From Actinomycetota bacterium (GTDB taxonomy: Bacteria; Actinomycetota; Humimicrobiia; Humimicrobiales; Humimicrobiaceae), in assembly GCA_023380915.1 (NCBI GenBank), contig JAMCSM010000228.1, forward strand, positions 1 to 62,267: a stretch of 62,267 bases of DNA, in the 5' to 3' direction. Shown piece after piece: positions 43,753-51,772 of this stretch. The position numbers were made by a program, and so were the translations under genes. Position 1 is the stretch's first letter; every line of letters begins with the position of its first letter. Below the pieces are notes generated by a model, which was given only the letters and a program-made list of their open reading frames with translations, was not told the DNA's origin and did no database searches.

Positions 43753-44370
43753 ATGCGTTATTTACAATTGAGAGAAAATTTAAAAAATTTCACTTTATTT
43801 ACTCTAAATGATATTAAAAAAATAGATCCTGATTTTGGCCGCTCAAGACTTAATGAATGGCAAGAAAAAGGTTATATAAAGAAAATTATAAAGAACCATT
43901 ATATTTTTTCTGATTTAGAAATTAATGACGTAGTATTATTTGAGATAGCAAACAGAATTTATGCGCCATCATATGTTTCTCTTGAAATGGCACTTTCATA
44001 TTATAACCTTATCCCTGAAAGTGTTTATATTGTTACCTCAGTTTCAACAAGGCGAACTTATAGTTTTAGTACAGATATAGGAACATTCAGTTATAGAAAT
44101 ATAAGGGCAAATGCTTTTTTTGGATATAATATCATAAAAAATAAGGACAAATATTATAAAATTGCATGTCCTGAAAAAGCAGTCCTTGATTTTCTTTATT
44201 ACAGATCTGATTTTGATAATGACATCGATATAGAATCAATAAGAATTAATGCTGAAGAGTTTAAGGAAGTCATAAATAAGAAAAAATTTGAAGAATATTT
44301 AAAGATTATTAATAACAGGGAATTATCAAAAAGATCAAAAATATTATGGGAGCATGTGAATAATGCTTGA
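43753..44370 (+). CDS. abiEi: AbiEi-type antitoxin (type IV toxin-antitoxin)
   Basis: 205 residues. An N-terminal winged helix (FTLNDIKKIDPDFGRSRLNE to KGYIKKII) is followed by the conserved AbiEi block YAPSYVSLEMALSYYNLIPE, TSVSTRRTYSF and a CPEKAVLDFLYY segment. AbiEi represses its own operon and counters AbiEii without direct contact. It overlaps the toxin gene by 8 bases, a standard arrangement. The N-terminal region should bind DNA upstream of 43753. Confidence 0.87.
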   Translation: MRYLQLRENLKNFTLFTLNDIKKIDPDFGRSRLNEWQEKGYIKKIIKNHYIFSDLEINDVVLFEIANRIYAPSYVSLEMALSYYNLIPESVYIVTSVSTRRTYSFSTDIGTFSYRNIRANAFFGYNIIKNKDKYYKIACPEKAVLDFLYYRSDFDNDIDIESIRINAEEFKEVINKKKFEEYLKIINNRELSKRSKILWEHVNNA

Positions 44371-45133
44371 ACTTGAACAAATTGAATCATTTTATCCTGA
44401 AAACTTAAGATCTTTTAAAAAAAATATATTAAGAGAATATTTCCAATATAAGATTCTTGACATTATATTCAATTCGACTTTTTCCTCTAAGCTTGTGTTT
44501 ATGGGTGGCACGGCACTAAGATTAATATATGGCAATAAGAGATTTTCAGAAGATCTGGATTTTGATAATCTTGGAATTGATTTTAGTGATTTTGAAGAGC
44601 TTTCCAGAATTATTAAGAAAAGGATTTCACTTGAAGGATATAAGGTAGAAGCATCTGTTAAAAAAAAGAATGCTTTTATTATGTATTTGAAAATTAGAGA
44701 CCTTTTATATAATTATGGTCTGAGTTCTCATCCGGAATATAAAATAATAATAGAAATAGATGCAGAAAGCCAGAAAGTTAATTACATCGCCGACAGAAAG
44801 ATAATTAATAAATTTGATGTATTTACTTTGATAAATGTTGTGCCTAAGGAAATATTGCTGTCCCAAAAGATTTTTTCAGTTTTAAACAGAAATAGAACTC
44901 TTGGCAGGGATTTATACGATATAATTTTTTTACTTGGTATGGCTAAGCCAGATCAGGGTTATCTGATTAGTAAAATCGGAACAGGTGATATCGGTAAAAT
45001 AAAAGATTTATTAATTTCAAAGATTGGTGATTTAAGTTTAACTCAGGTCGCACAAGATGTTGAACCTTTTCTGTTTGATCCGTCAGATATTAAAAAGATA
45101 GAACTATCCACTGATTATATAAAAAGCTTATAG
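44363..45133 (+). CDS. abiEii: AbiEii-type nucleotidyltransferase toxin
   Basis: 256 residues of the AbiEii/DUF1814 family of DNA polymerase beta-like nucleotidyltransferases. Motif I: FMGGTALRLIYGNKRFSEDL with DFD after it. Motif II region: IIEIDAES. A further block, VPKEILLSQKIFSVLNRNR, followed by LGRDLYDIIFLL, is typical. Relatives block growth by adding nucleotides to tRNA acceptor ends. All catalytic acids appear present, so the toxin is probably active. Confidence 0.88.
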   Translation: MLELEQIESFYPENLRSFKKNILREYFQYKILDIIFNSTFSSKLVFMGGTALRLIYGNKRFSEDLDFDNLGIDFSDFEELSRIIKKRISLEGYKVEASVKKKNAFIMYLKIRDLLYNYGLSSHPEYKIIIEIDAESQKVNYIADRKIINKFDVFTLINVVPKEILLSQKIFSVLNRNRTLGRDLYDIIFLLGMAKPDQGYLISKIGTGDIGKIKDLLISKIGDLSLTQVAQDVEPFLFDPSDIKKIELSTDYIKSL

Positions 45134-45255
45134 AATATTTTTGTTTTAATTTTCATTAATTTTTTAAAGTTAAAAATGTTATAATATATCTTATTAAAAT
45201 ATATTCGTACTTTTAATATATTAAATAATGAAAATAAATGCTTAAGTGAGGTTAA

Positions 45256-45672
45256 ATGACAGATATTAATAAACTTAAAAGAGCTCCTTATATGTCAAAA
45301 AGAATGTATATCTTAAGAGATGGCTGTGAAACTTTGGGACTTAGCCTTGAATATCTTTTTGGATTGTTTAATTATTATAATTTTAAAAACAAGGGAAGAT
45401 GGTTCTGGCAGAAAGCAACTTTTACAGGTACTATCAAGGATTCATATGAAAACTTCAATAAAACAGTGGATAAATTTATAAGTGGATTTAAAAATGAGAA
45501 TGAAGATTCTTATGCCCAAAATATAAAATCTTTAGGTGCCCTGCTTGATGATCTGATGAAAAAAATAGAGGTAAATCTTAATGTAGACAGGGAGTGCGAT
45601 GTATCATTTGTTGAAGGCTATATGGATAATAATTTAAAAACTTTAATACGTGATGGTTTAAAAGGATTATAG
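45256..45672 (+). CDS. Hypothetical helical protein
   Basis: 138 residues, family not recognised. It is predicted mainly helical and soluble, rich in Lys, Asp and Asn, with no signal or membrane segment. Two aromatic clusters occur (LFGLFNYYNF and RWFWQKATF). A GTGAGG ribosome site precedes the ATG. It lies 122 bases after the abiE pair on the same strand but is probably a separate unit. Confidence 0.55.
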   Translation: MTDINKLKRAPYMSKRMYILRDGCETLGLSLEYLFGLFNYYNFKNKGRWFWQKATFTGTIKDSYENFNKTVDKFISGFKNENEDSYAQNIKSLGALLDDLMKKIEVNLNVDRECDVSFVEGYMDNNLKTLIRDGLKGL

Positions 45673-45707
45673 AATTTGCATTAAGTAAGATTTATTTAAC
45701 AGGTTAT

Positions 45708-47207
45708 TTATTGAGTTGTTGAAGTTTCACCGGATGTTGTTGTGGTTGTTGTGGAAGTGTCAGATTTTGTAGTAGATGTTGCTGCTTTTTTAGTACTTTC
45801 AGTGGCCGCAGTTTCCATTATAAAAACTTGAGAATATCTTTTATTTTCCTCAAAATTAAAATTTCCGTAATAAACAGGTGAAATTGTTTCCGCAAACTCT
45901 CCTGCAATTTCAAAGTTGCCTGCAGACAAAGTTATATCAAGCCTGCTTCCTGCTTTTAATTTAAACAAGCTGCCTGCAGTTGAATTAAAGTACAAAATAA
46001 GCTCTTTTTCAGTCCTGTTATATACTGTCAGAACAAAATTCCCCTGATTTTTTATATTTGAAACTAATTTTATTTCAGGCAGGACCTCATAGCTGCTTTT
46101 AGAAAGAATTTTAACTTTACAGGTTGCATAATAAGGATTTATGTTTTCTGAAAGTTCAGGATAAGCAGAAAACATGTAAGTAAAAATTTGCAGAGCACCT
46201 GCATAATTTCCCTCTTTGCAGATACCTGCTGCATATTCAAGTAAAGTTTCCTCTGGTATTTTTGAAAAAACTTGAGAATTATACATATCAATTTGAATTT
46301 CAGGATTATTTTTTAAGGCAAGTTCTGCAGCAGAAAGATATTCATCAAGAGCTTCGCTGTATTTTGAATTATCAATAAGATTTAATACTTCCTCCATATA
46401 ACTGCCAAAAATTAAATCACCGCCTTCCTTTACCTGGGTGCTTTCAGGATAATCCTTCAGCAGTTGTTTTAAAATTTCAATACCCTGACTGAAATTTCCT
46501 GCTTTTTTATAGCTGTCCGCTGCCTTATATAAATATTCTGGAATTTTATAGTTTGAAATAAAAGCTTCATCGCTGTCAGGAAAATTTGCAAGTATGTCCT
46601 TTAAAATATTAATTGTCATAATATAATTGAGAGCAGCAGCATTATAATCCTGTCTGCCATAAGCCTTTTCTGCAAGCTTTGAATAAGAATTTGAAAATAT
46701 TTTTTTTACTTCAAGGCTTTCAGTATCTATGATCTTTTTTTCAATGCAAAGATTTAAATATTTTATTGTATTTTCAAAATCACCTGCATTATTGTAATCA
46801 GATACTACATTTTTCAATGCCTCATTATAATACCTGCTTGTGGAATAATTTTTTATTATTTCCTCATAATTTTTTATTGCACTTTTATAGTCTCCCTTGT
46901 CTGAAGCTTCCTGTGCATTTTTATTAAGAGCAAAAGGTCCGAAAAGATTTGACAGCACCAATCCTGCTAAAAATATCAGAAAAAGTATGATAAAGATAAA
47001 TCCGCCATCGGCTTTTCTTGCCATATTAAATATTGCAAAAATGAGGCTTAACACTATTATTACTATGCTTGCGATAGGAAGTATATCCCAGAATTTGCCT
47101 TTATTAACGAAATACAGAACTGCCAGCGCTGCAATAACCAGAATAAAGATTAAAATTAAGAGGATGGATCCTGCCCCAAGTTTGTTTCGCCTTCTGTATT
47201 CATACAT
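45708..47207 (-). CDS. Membrane-anchored TPR-like protein with Thr-rich tail
   Basis: 499 residues. Three hydrophobic helices at the N-terminus (about 15-100) are followed by TPR-like helical repeats (for example EASDKGDYKSAIKNYEEIIK, ALNYIMTINILKDI), then a predicted beta domain (KLVSNIKNQGNFVLTVYNRT) and a low-complexity tail of Thr and Ser. The TPR part probably faces outside or binds partner proteins. No enzyme motif was seen. The Thr-rich tail is shared in style with the lipoprotein encoded at 61262-61795. Confidence 0.68.
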   Translation of the reverse strand: MYEYRRRNKLGAGSILLILIFILVIAALAVLYFVNKGKFWDILPIASIVIIVLSLIFAIFNMARKADGGFIFIILFLIFLAGLVLSNLFGPFALNKNAQEASDKGDYKSAIKNYEEIIKNYSTSRYYNEALKNVVSDYNNAGDFENTIKYLNLCIEKKIIDTESLEVKKIFSNSYSKLAEKAYGRQDYNAAALNYIMTINILKDILANFPDSDEAFISNYKIPEYLYKAADSYKKAGNFSQGIEILKQLLKDYPESTQVKEGGDLIFGSYMEEVLNLIDNSKYSEALDEYLSAAELALKNNPEIQIDMYNSQVFSKIPEETLLEYAAGICKEGNYAGALQIFTYMFSAYPELSENINPYYATCKVKILSKSSYEVLPEIKLVSNIKNQGNFVLTVYNRTEKELILYFNSTAGSLFKLKAGSRLDITLSAGNFEIAGEFAETISPVYYGNFNFEENKRYSQVFIMETAATESTKKAATSTTKSDTSTTTTTTSGETSTTQ

Positions 47208-47306
47208 TTATATGAAAATACCTTCTTTTATTTTTTATAAATTATTATGTTTTATTTTATATTAAAATAAGAAATGAAACAAAAAAATAATTAATAATAT
47301 ATAAAA

Positions 47307-47888
47307 TTAAGAATTTTCTTTAAAAATTTCTTTTTTATTTATTTCCATAACCATAGTATCCCAGTAAACATTTTCAAACAAATGATCCTTAATTAATATC
47401 TCCTTAACGGTAAACCCGCATTTTTTATATGCTTTGATTGCTCTGTTATTATATTCATATACAAACAGTTTTATCTTTTGCAGATTTAATTTATCAAAAG
47501 CAAGTTCAATAATGGCTTTTATAGTTTCAGTTCCATAATTTTTGTTCCAGTAACCTTTATCACCGATTACAATGCCAAATTCACAGGTTTTATTTTCCCA
47601 GTCAACCTTATGAAGTCCGCAGTTTCCTATATATTTTTTTAATTTTCTGTCTTCAATAGCAAAGACAAAATCAATTAATGACTTGTTCATTTCTTTTAAC
47701 CAGTCAAGCTCTTTTTCAAGAGTGAGATCCTTAAAATCACTGGCTAAAAATTTATGAATTTCAGAGTCCTTTAACCAGTTTATTGTCCGCATTAGATCAT
47801 TTTTTAAAAGCGGCCGTATTAATATATTCTTTTTGAAGATTTTAAGTTTTTTAACAGCTTTGTAATCAATATAATCTGCAGGATTCAT
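47307..47888 (-). CDS. GNAT acetyltransferase, RimJ/RimL type
   Basis: 193 residues. The N-terminus (NILIRPLLKNDLMRTINWLK) and the CoA-binding block EFGIVIGDKGYWNKNYGTET, followed by IKAIIELAFDKLNLQKIKL and AIKAYKKCGFTV, are typical of the RimJ/RimL branch. It transfers an acetyl group from acetyl-CoA to an amine, perhaps a protein N-terminus. The target is unknown and no neighbour hints at it. Confidence 0.88.
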   Translation of the reverse strand: MNPADYIDYKAVKKLKIFKKNILIRPLLKNDLMRTINWLKDSEIHKFLASDFKDLTLEKELDWLKEMNKSLIDFVFAIEDRKLKKYIGNCGLHKVDWENKTCEFGIVIGDKGYWNKNYGTETIKAIIELAFDKLNLQKIKLFVYEYNNRAIKAYKKCGFTVKEILIKDHLFENVYWDTMVMEINKKEIFKENS

Positions 47889-48108
47889 ATGTACAAAAAT
47901 TTTAATTTAATCTTTATATAAAATAGCACTATCATTTTTGTAAATTAAATTTTAATTTTTAAATGATTTTCAGTCAAAAAAAATTAGAAATTGTTTTAAT
48001 GATACTTGCGCATAATTTTTTTTAAAAATGCATAATAAAACTATATAAAATCAAAAGTTGCAGATAAAATAAGAAAAGATTTGTTTCAACTTATGATTTT
48101 TTAACAAT

Positions 48109-48213
48109 ATGGAGACTGAAAATGATCTTATAATTGAGCATTTTAAGGATATTAATCTGGATAAAATACTTGCACTGGGAGGAGAGACAAAGATTAAATG
48201 GGTTTATCAATAG
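48109..48213 (+). CDS. Possible 34-residue leader peptide overlapping ychF
   Basis: A short frame beginning METENDLIIEHFKDINLDKI overlaps the first 16 bases of ychF in another frame and ends at TAG 48211-48213. The ychF ribosome site (GGGAGGAGAG) lies inside it, so its translation could couple to ychF. There is no clear site for its own start. It may be chance. Confidence 0.3.
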   Translation: METENDLIIEHFKDINLDKILALGGETKIKWVYQ

Positions 48214-49265
48214 GAATAGCGGGGCTTCCCAACGTTGGAAAGTCAACATTATTTAATGCACTTTTAAAAAAACAGATTGCAGATGCTTCAAATTATCCTT
48301 TTTGTACCATTTCACCCAATAAGGGAATAGTTGCAGTCCCTGACGAAAGGTTGGAAGTGCTTGCAAAAATTTCCGCTTCGGAAAAGATTGTGCCTGCAGT
48401 TGTAGAATTTGTCGATATTGCAGGACTTGTTGAAGGAGCTTCAAAAGGGGAAGGCCTTGGAAATCAGTTTCTTGCAAATATAAGGGAAGTTAATGCGATA
48501 TGTCATGTTGTGCGGTTCTTTGAAGATGACAGTATAGCACACATAAATCCTGAAATTAAGCCGGTATCAGACGTGGAACTTATAAATACGGAACTGATTT
48601 TGGCAGACTTGCAGACTCTGGAGAAAAAAAGTGTACCAAAAGGAAAACCTTTGAAGGAGGATTTAATATTATGGGAAGCTGTTCAGATTTTAAAAAAAGA
48701 ATTATATAAGGGTAAACTGGCAATTAATGTAGTCCTAAGTGAGGAACAAAGAAAAGCCGCAGGGGAGCTTTGTCTTCTTACAATGAAACCGATTATTTAT
48801 GTGGCAAATATAAGTGAACAGCAGATTTCCGGTATTGAAAACAAGCTTGAGGATTTCCCCTTTAATCCAGTTGTTCCGATTTGCGCTAAACTGGAAGCAG
48901 AGCTTGCAGTATTGGATGATGAGGAGCAGAAGGAATATCTTAAGCAGTCCGGACTGGCAGAACCCGGCTTAAACAGGCTTATAAAGCTGGCTTATAAGAC
49001 ACTCGGGCTGATATCATTTTTAACGACTGGCCGCAAGGAAACAAGGGCATGGACAATTACTGGGGGGGTAAGTGCAAGGGAAGCAGCAGCAGTTATACAT
49101 ACCGATTTTTCCAGAAATTTTATAAAAGCTGCAACAATAGATTATGATGAATTTGTACGGCTTGGAGGCTGGTCTGAAGCAAAAAATACAGGCAAGATAA
49201 GATTTGAAGGCGCTGATTATATTGTTAAAGAAGGAGATATCATAGAATTCAAGATAGGTTGTTAA
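48198..49265 (+). CDS. ychF: YchF/Ola1-type P-loop ATPase
   Basis: 355 residues, the normal length. P-loop GLPNVGKSTLFNALLKK, switch II DIAGLVEGASKGEGLGNQFL, a central helical insertion and a C-terminal TGS domain (about 275-355, FLTTGRKETRAWTI). The family prefers ATP over GTP and associates with ribosomes and stress control. Start 48198 follows GGAGGAGAG. A terminator-like hairpin follows at 49361. Confidence 0.97.
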   Translation: MGLSIGIAGLPNVGKSTLFNALLKKQIADASNYPFCTISPNKGIVAVPDERLEVLAKISASEKIVPAVVEFVDIAGLVEGASKGEGLGNQFLANIREVNAICHVVRFFEDDSIAHINPEIKPVSDVELINTELILADLQTLEKKSVPKGKPLKEDLILWEAVQILKKELYKGKLAINVVLSEEQRKAAGELCLLTMKPIIYVANISEQQISGIENKLEDFPFNPVVPICAKLEAELAVLDDEEQKEYLKQSGLAEPGLNRLIKLAYKTLGLISFLTTGRKETRAWTITGGVSAREAAAVIHTDFSRNFIKAATIDYDEFVRLGGWSEAKNTGKIRFEGADYIVKEGDIIEFKIGC

Positions 49266-49360
49266 AAACATTAAAATATAAGCTTTAATAAAAAAATTAA
49301 TAAAAAATTTATAAAAATTGTAGTATAAATTTATAAAAATAAGGTATAATAATTTATTAC

Positions 49361-49413
49361 AGGAGTAGAGAGATAATGCAGGCGTCCAATTCAGAAATCC
49401 TCTCTCCTTTTTT
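49361..49413 (+). terminator. Terminator-like hairpin after ychF
   Basis: AGGAGTAGAGAG can pair with CTCTCTCCT with one bulge, around a loop of about 27 bases, and is followed by a T-rich run. It lies about 95 bases after the ychF stop. Confidence 0.6.
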
Positions 49414-49520
49414 ATTTTTCACTTATAATCCGCATACATATTAATAACAGAAATTTTTAGATATAATTATTTTTAAATAAAATGCGGGTTAATAAAAGAA
49501 AAAGAGGGGAGAAATTTTAA

Positions 49521-49679
49521 ATGAAAAGATGGGAATGCACCGTATGCGGATATATTTATGATCCGAAGACCGGAGATCCTGATAATGGCATAGTGCCGCT
49601 TAAAAAATTTGAAGATCTTAATGAAGATTGGATTTGTCCTGAATGCGGGGCAGAAAAATGCCAGTTTGAAGAAATGTAA
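49521..49679 (+). CDS. Rubredoxin
   Basis: 52 residues, beginning [20 protein letters not shown]. The iron is held by C-x2-C in ECTVCGY and C-x2-C in ICPECGAEK. Rubredoxins pass single electrons in anaerobes, for example to oxygen-detoxifying enzymes. An AGAGGGGAG site precedes the ATG. It is short and stands alone between ychF and a bactofilin gene. Confidence 0.96.
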   Translation: MKRWECTVCGYIYDPKTGDPDNGIVPLKKFEDLNEDWICPECGAEKCQFEEM

Positions 49680-49864
49680 TTAATTTTATTAAATTATTAA
49701 AATATTTAAATTTTATTTAACTAATTTTATATAAATGGTTTATAATATTTTTAATTAAAAAAAGATATATATATTAAAATTATTTATAATTATCTATACA
49801 GATTTTAATTAAAGAAAGCATTATATAAAAGAAAGTTAATATCTAATTGTCAAAGGAGGAATAA

Positions 49865-50419
49865 ATGAGCTTGGGGGGCAATATTTTTTCAAGCATGGGT
49901 TCAGGTAGTCCGGATACGGATTATAGTACGGATCAGGGGAAAACTCTTTTAACTATTAAGGGAGATTCCGCAAAGATTGAAGGAAAACTTGTAATTTCAA
50001 AGTCAATAGAGATTGACTGCGAAATCCATGGAGAACTTGTTGTTGACGGTCAGCTCATAATTCAGCAGTCAGGCTATGTGAATGCTGATGTTAAAACCAT
50101 TGATGCAACTGTAAATGGTGTTTATGAAGGAAACATGGAAGCAACTGGCAATGTTCAGATTACTCAAAGCGGCAAGGTTAACGGAAATATAAAAACTGAT
50201 TCTCTTATAATTGAAAAAGGCGGCATATTCAGCGGAAATGTTACGAGAATCTCAAATGTTGATGTGGAAAAAAAAAATGAGCAAGAGCTTGAAACATTAA
50301 ACGAAATTGAATATAAGGACATGGCAGGATATAAAGCAGAAAGACCTGCAGATGAATTTGAAGTAGAAGAATCAGTAAAAACCCTGCAGGAAAAAGAAGA
50401 AGATACCCTGGAACTATAA
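49865..50419 (+). CDS. Bactofilin-like polymer-forming protein 1
   Basis: 184 residues with a central bactofilin domain (about 30-145) of short beta-helix repeats: KIEGKLVISKSIEIDCEIHG, GELVVDGQLIIQQSGYVNAD, NGVYEGNMEATGNVQITQSG. No signal peptide is present, so the protein is cytosolic. Bactofilins form filaments that act in cell shape and as scaffolds. The acidic C-terminal tail is likely disordered. A CAAAGGAGGAAT ribosome site gives a secure start. Confidence 0.92.
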   Translation: MSLGGNIFSSMGSGSPDTDYSTDQGKTLLTIKGDSAKIEGKLVISKSIEIDCEIHGELVVDGQLIIQQSGYVNADVKTIDATVNGVYEGNMEATGNVQITQSGKVNGNIKTDSLIIEKGGIFSGNVTRISNVDVEKKNEQELETLNEIEYKDMAGYKAERPADEFEVEESVKTLQEKEEDTLEL

Positions 50420-50557
50420 AACAAATATTTTAAGCATAAAATAAATTTAAACTTAAAATTTCTTCTGTAAAATAAGAATTTTATTATATTTTTTTAATTT
50501 TATGCATTTTTATTTATAATATTTATATTTAGTAATTTAGTGACAGGAATCAAGGGA

Positions 50558-50776
50558 ATGGCATTAAATCCAAGAGTTAAAAATCCTCTTATTTTAAGTA
50601 TTGTTTCAACAGTATTTTTATTTCCGGTACTGATACTTGTAAAATATATTTTCAGGCATTATATAATAGCTGTTCCAAACGGTATTGTATGGGCTATGAT
50701 TGTTGTAGCAACAGTAATTTATTTTGTAATAATATTTCTTGTATTTTTATATTACGGCAGTTTAGGCAAGAAATAA
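50558..50776 (+). CDS. Small membrane protein, two helices
   Basis: 72 residues from the ATG at 50558, which follows an AGGA site; an in-frame GTG at 50540 is less likely. It begins MALNPRVKNPLILSIVSTVF, has two hydrophobic helices and a short KK tail. It lies between two bactofilin genes, which suggests it might anchor or help place the filaments. That is inference. Confidence 0.6.
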   Translation: MALNPRVKNPLILSIVSTVFLFPVLILVKYIFRHYIIAVPNGIVWAMIVVATVIYFVIIFLVFLYYGSLGKK

Positions 50777-50925
50777 GTTTTAGTGTTTTAAACCGAAAAG
50801 ATATATTAAAAAGAATATAACATCAAATTTTAGTATGAGAACTGCAGTTTTCTCCTAAATATCAGTATAATCATCAATTTGGTAAAATTTACTTCACAAT
50901 TATGATATGTAAATTAACTTGATTT

Positions 50926-51372
50926 TTATTGAAATTCCAGAGCAGGGCTTTTCTGAGAATTAAGGATTACAGATTTTTTATCTTCGTTTTTTATTTCAAA
51001 TATTTTTTCATCTTCCGAAATTGTACTTTCTCCTTTGAAAATTCCACCCTTTTCTATAGTTAAAAGGGCATCCTTTTGTGTAAGATTTCCTGAAAATTTC
51101 CCGCTTGAAGTGATTTCAACCTCTCCCGAAGCAATCATATTGCCTGTAAAACTCCCGGCAATTGTAGCATCTTTTGTCCTTACATTTGCTTCAACTTTTC
51201 CTTCCTTACCAATTATTATTTCCTTTTCTGCAATGATTTCTCCATGAACCACACCATCTATTCTGGTGGTACCTGGAGAATAAAGGTTTCCTTCTATGAC
51301 AACTCCTTCTCCGATGATGGTTAAAGTTTTGTTACCGGCGCCCGCAGAATCCAAATCTTTTTTTGAAAACAT
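50926..51372 (-). CDS. Bactofilin-like polymer-forming protein 2
   Basis: 148 residues from the ATG at 51372 after AAGGTGG. The bactofilin core runs from about 15 to 125: TIIGEGVVIEGNLYSPGTTR, HGEIIAEKEIIIGKEGKVEA, AGSFTGNMIASGEVEITSSG. It is cytosolic. It is convergent with the small membrane protein and related to bactofilin 1, so the cell has at least two partners that could form joint filaments. Confidence 0.92.
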   Translation of the reverse strand: MFSKKDLDSAGAGNKTLTIIGEGVVIEGNLYSPGTTRIDGVVHGEIIAEKEIIIGKEGKVEANVRTKDATIAGSFTGNMIASGEVEITSSGKFSGNLTQKDALLTIEKGGIFKGESTISEDEKIFEIKNEDKKSVILNSQKSPALEFQ

Positions 51373-51772
51373 TTTTACCACCTTGCATATATTTTATTTA
51401 TATGATTCTATTAAAACTTGGGGTTTACAACTCTTATACTTCCTCCAAACAATTAAAACTAAAATTATTTTAAGTAAAAATATGACAGGATAATTATCAT
51501 TAAAGCAATTCAAGATTATATCATTTTTTTATTTTTAATGTTAAATATAGCAGATTTTATTTTTAATTTTTTTGAAAGAAGCTTTATCTCATATATGGTA
51601 TAAAAATGTATTGTGCATCGTACCTGTTGCGTCATCTAAAAAAGTATCTGAAATCATATTAAATATTTGTGTTTTAACTGATAAAATATATCCACATTAA
51701 GCTGGATTAAAATTTAACGTCACTATATTTTTTGAATAGTTATTATTATAATAAGGACATTATTAAATTTTT
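51373..51772. other. Divergent intergenic region, no gene seen
   Basis: 400 AT-rich bases between bactofilin 2 and the CapA-like gene, transcribed apart. It should hold two promoters. No RNA gene or repeat was recognised. Confidence 0.5.

Noticed and set aside
49361..49413. Possible T-box or other riboswitch after ychF
   Set aside because: Only a simple bulged hairpin with a T-run; no conserved T-box sequence and no gene under its control at the right distance.
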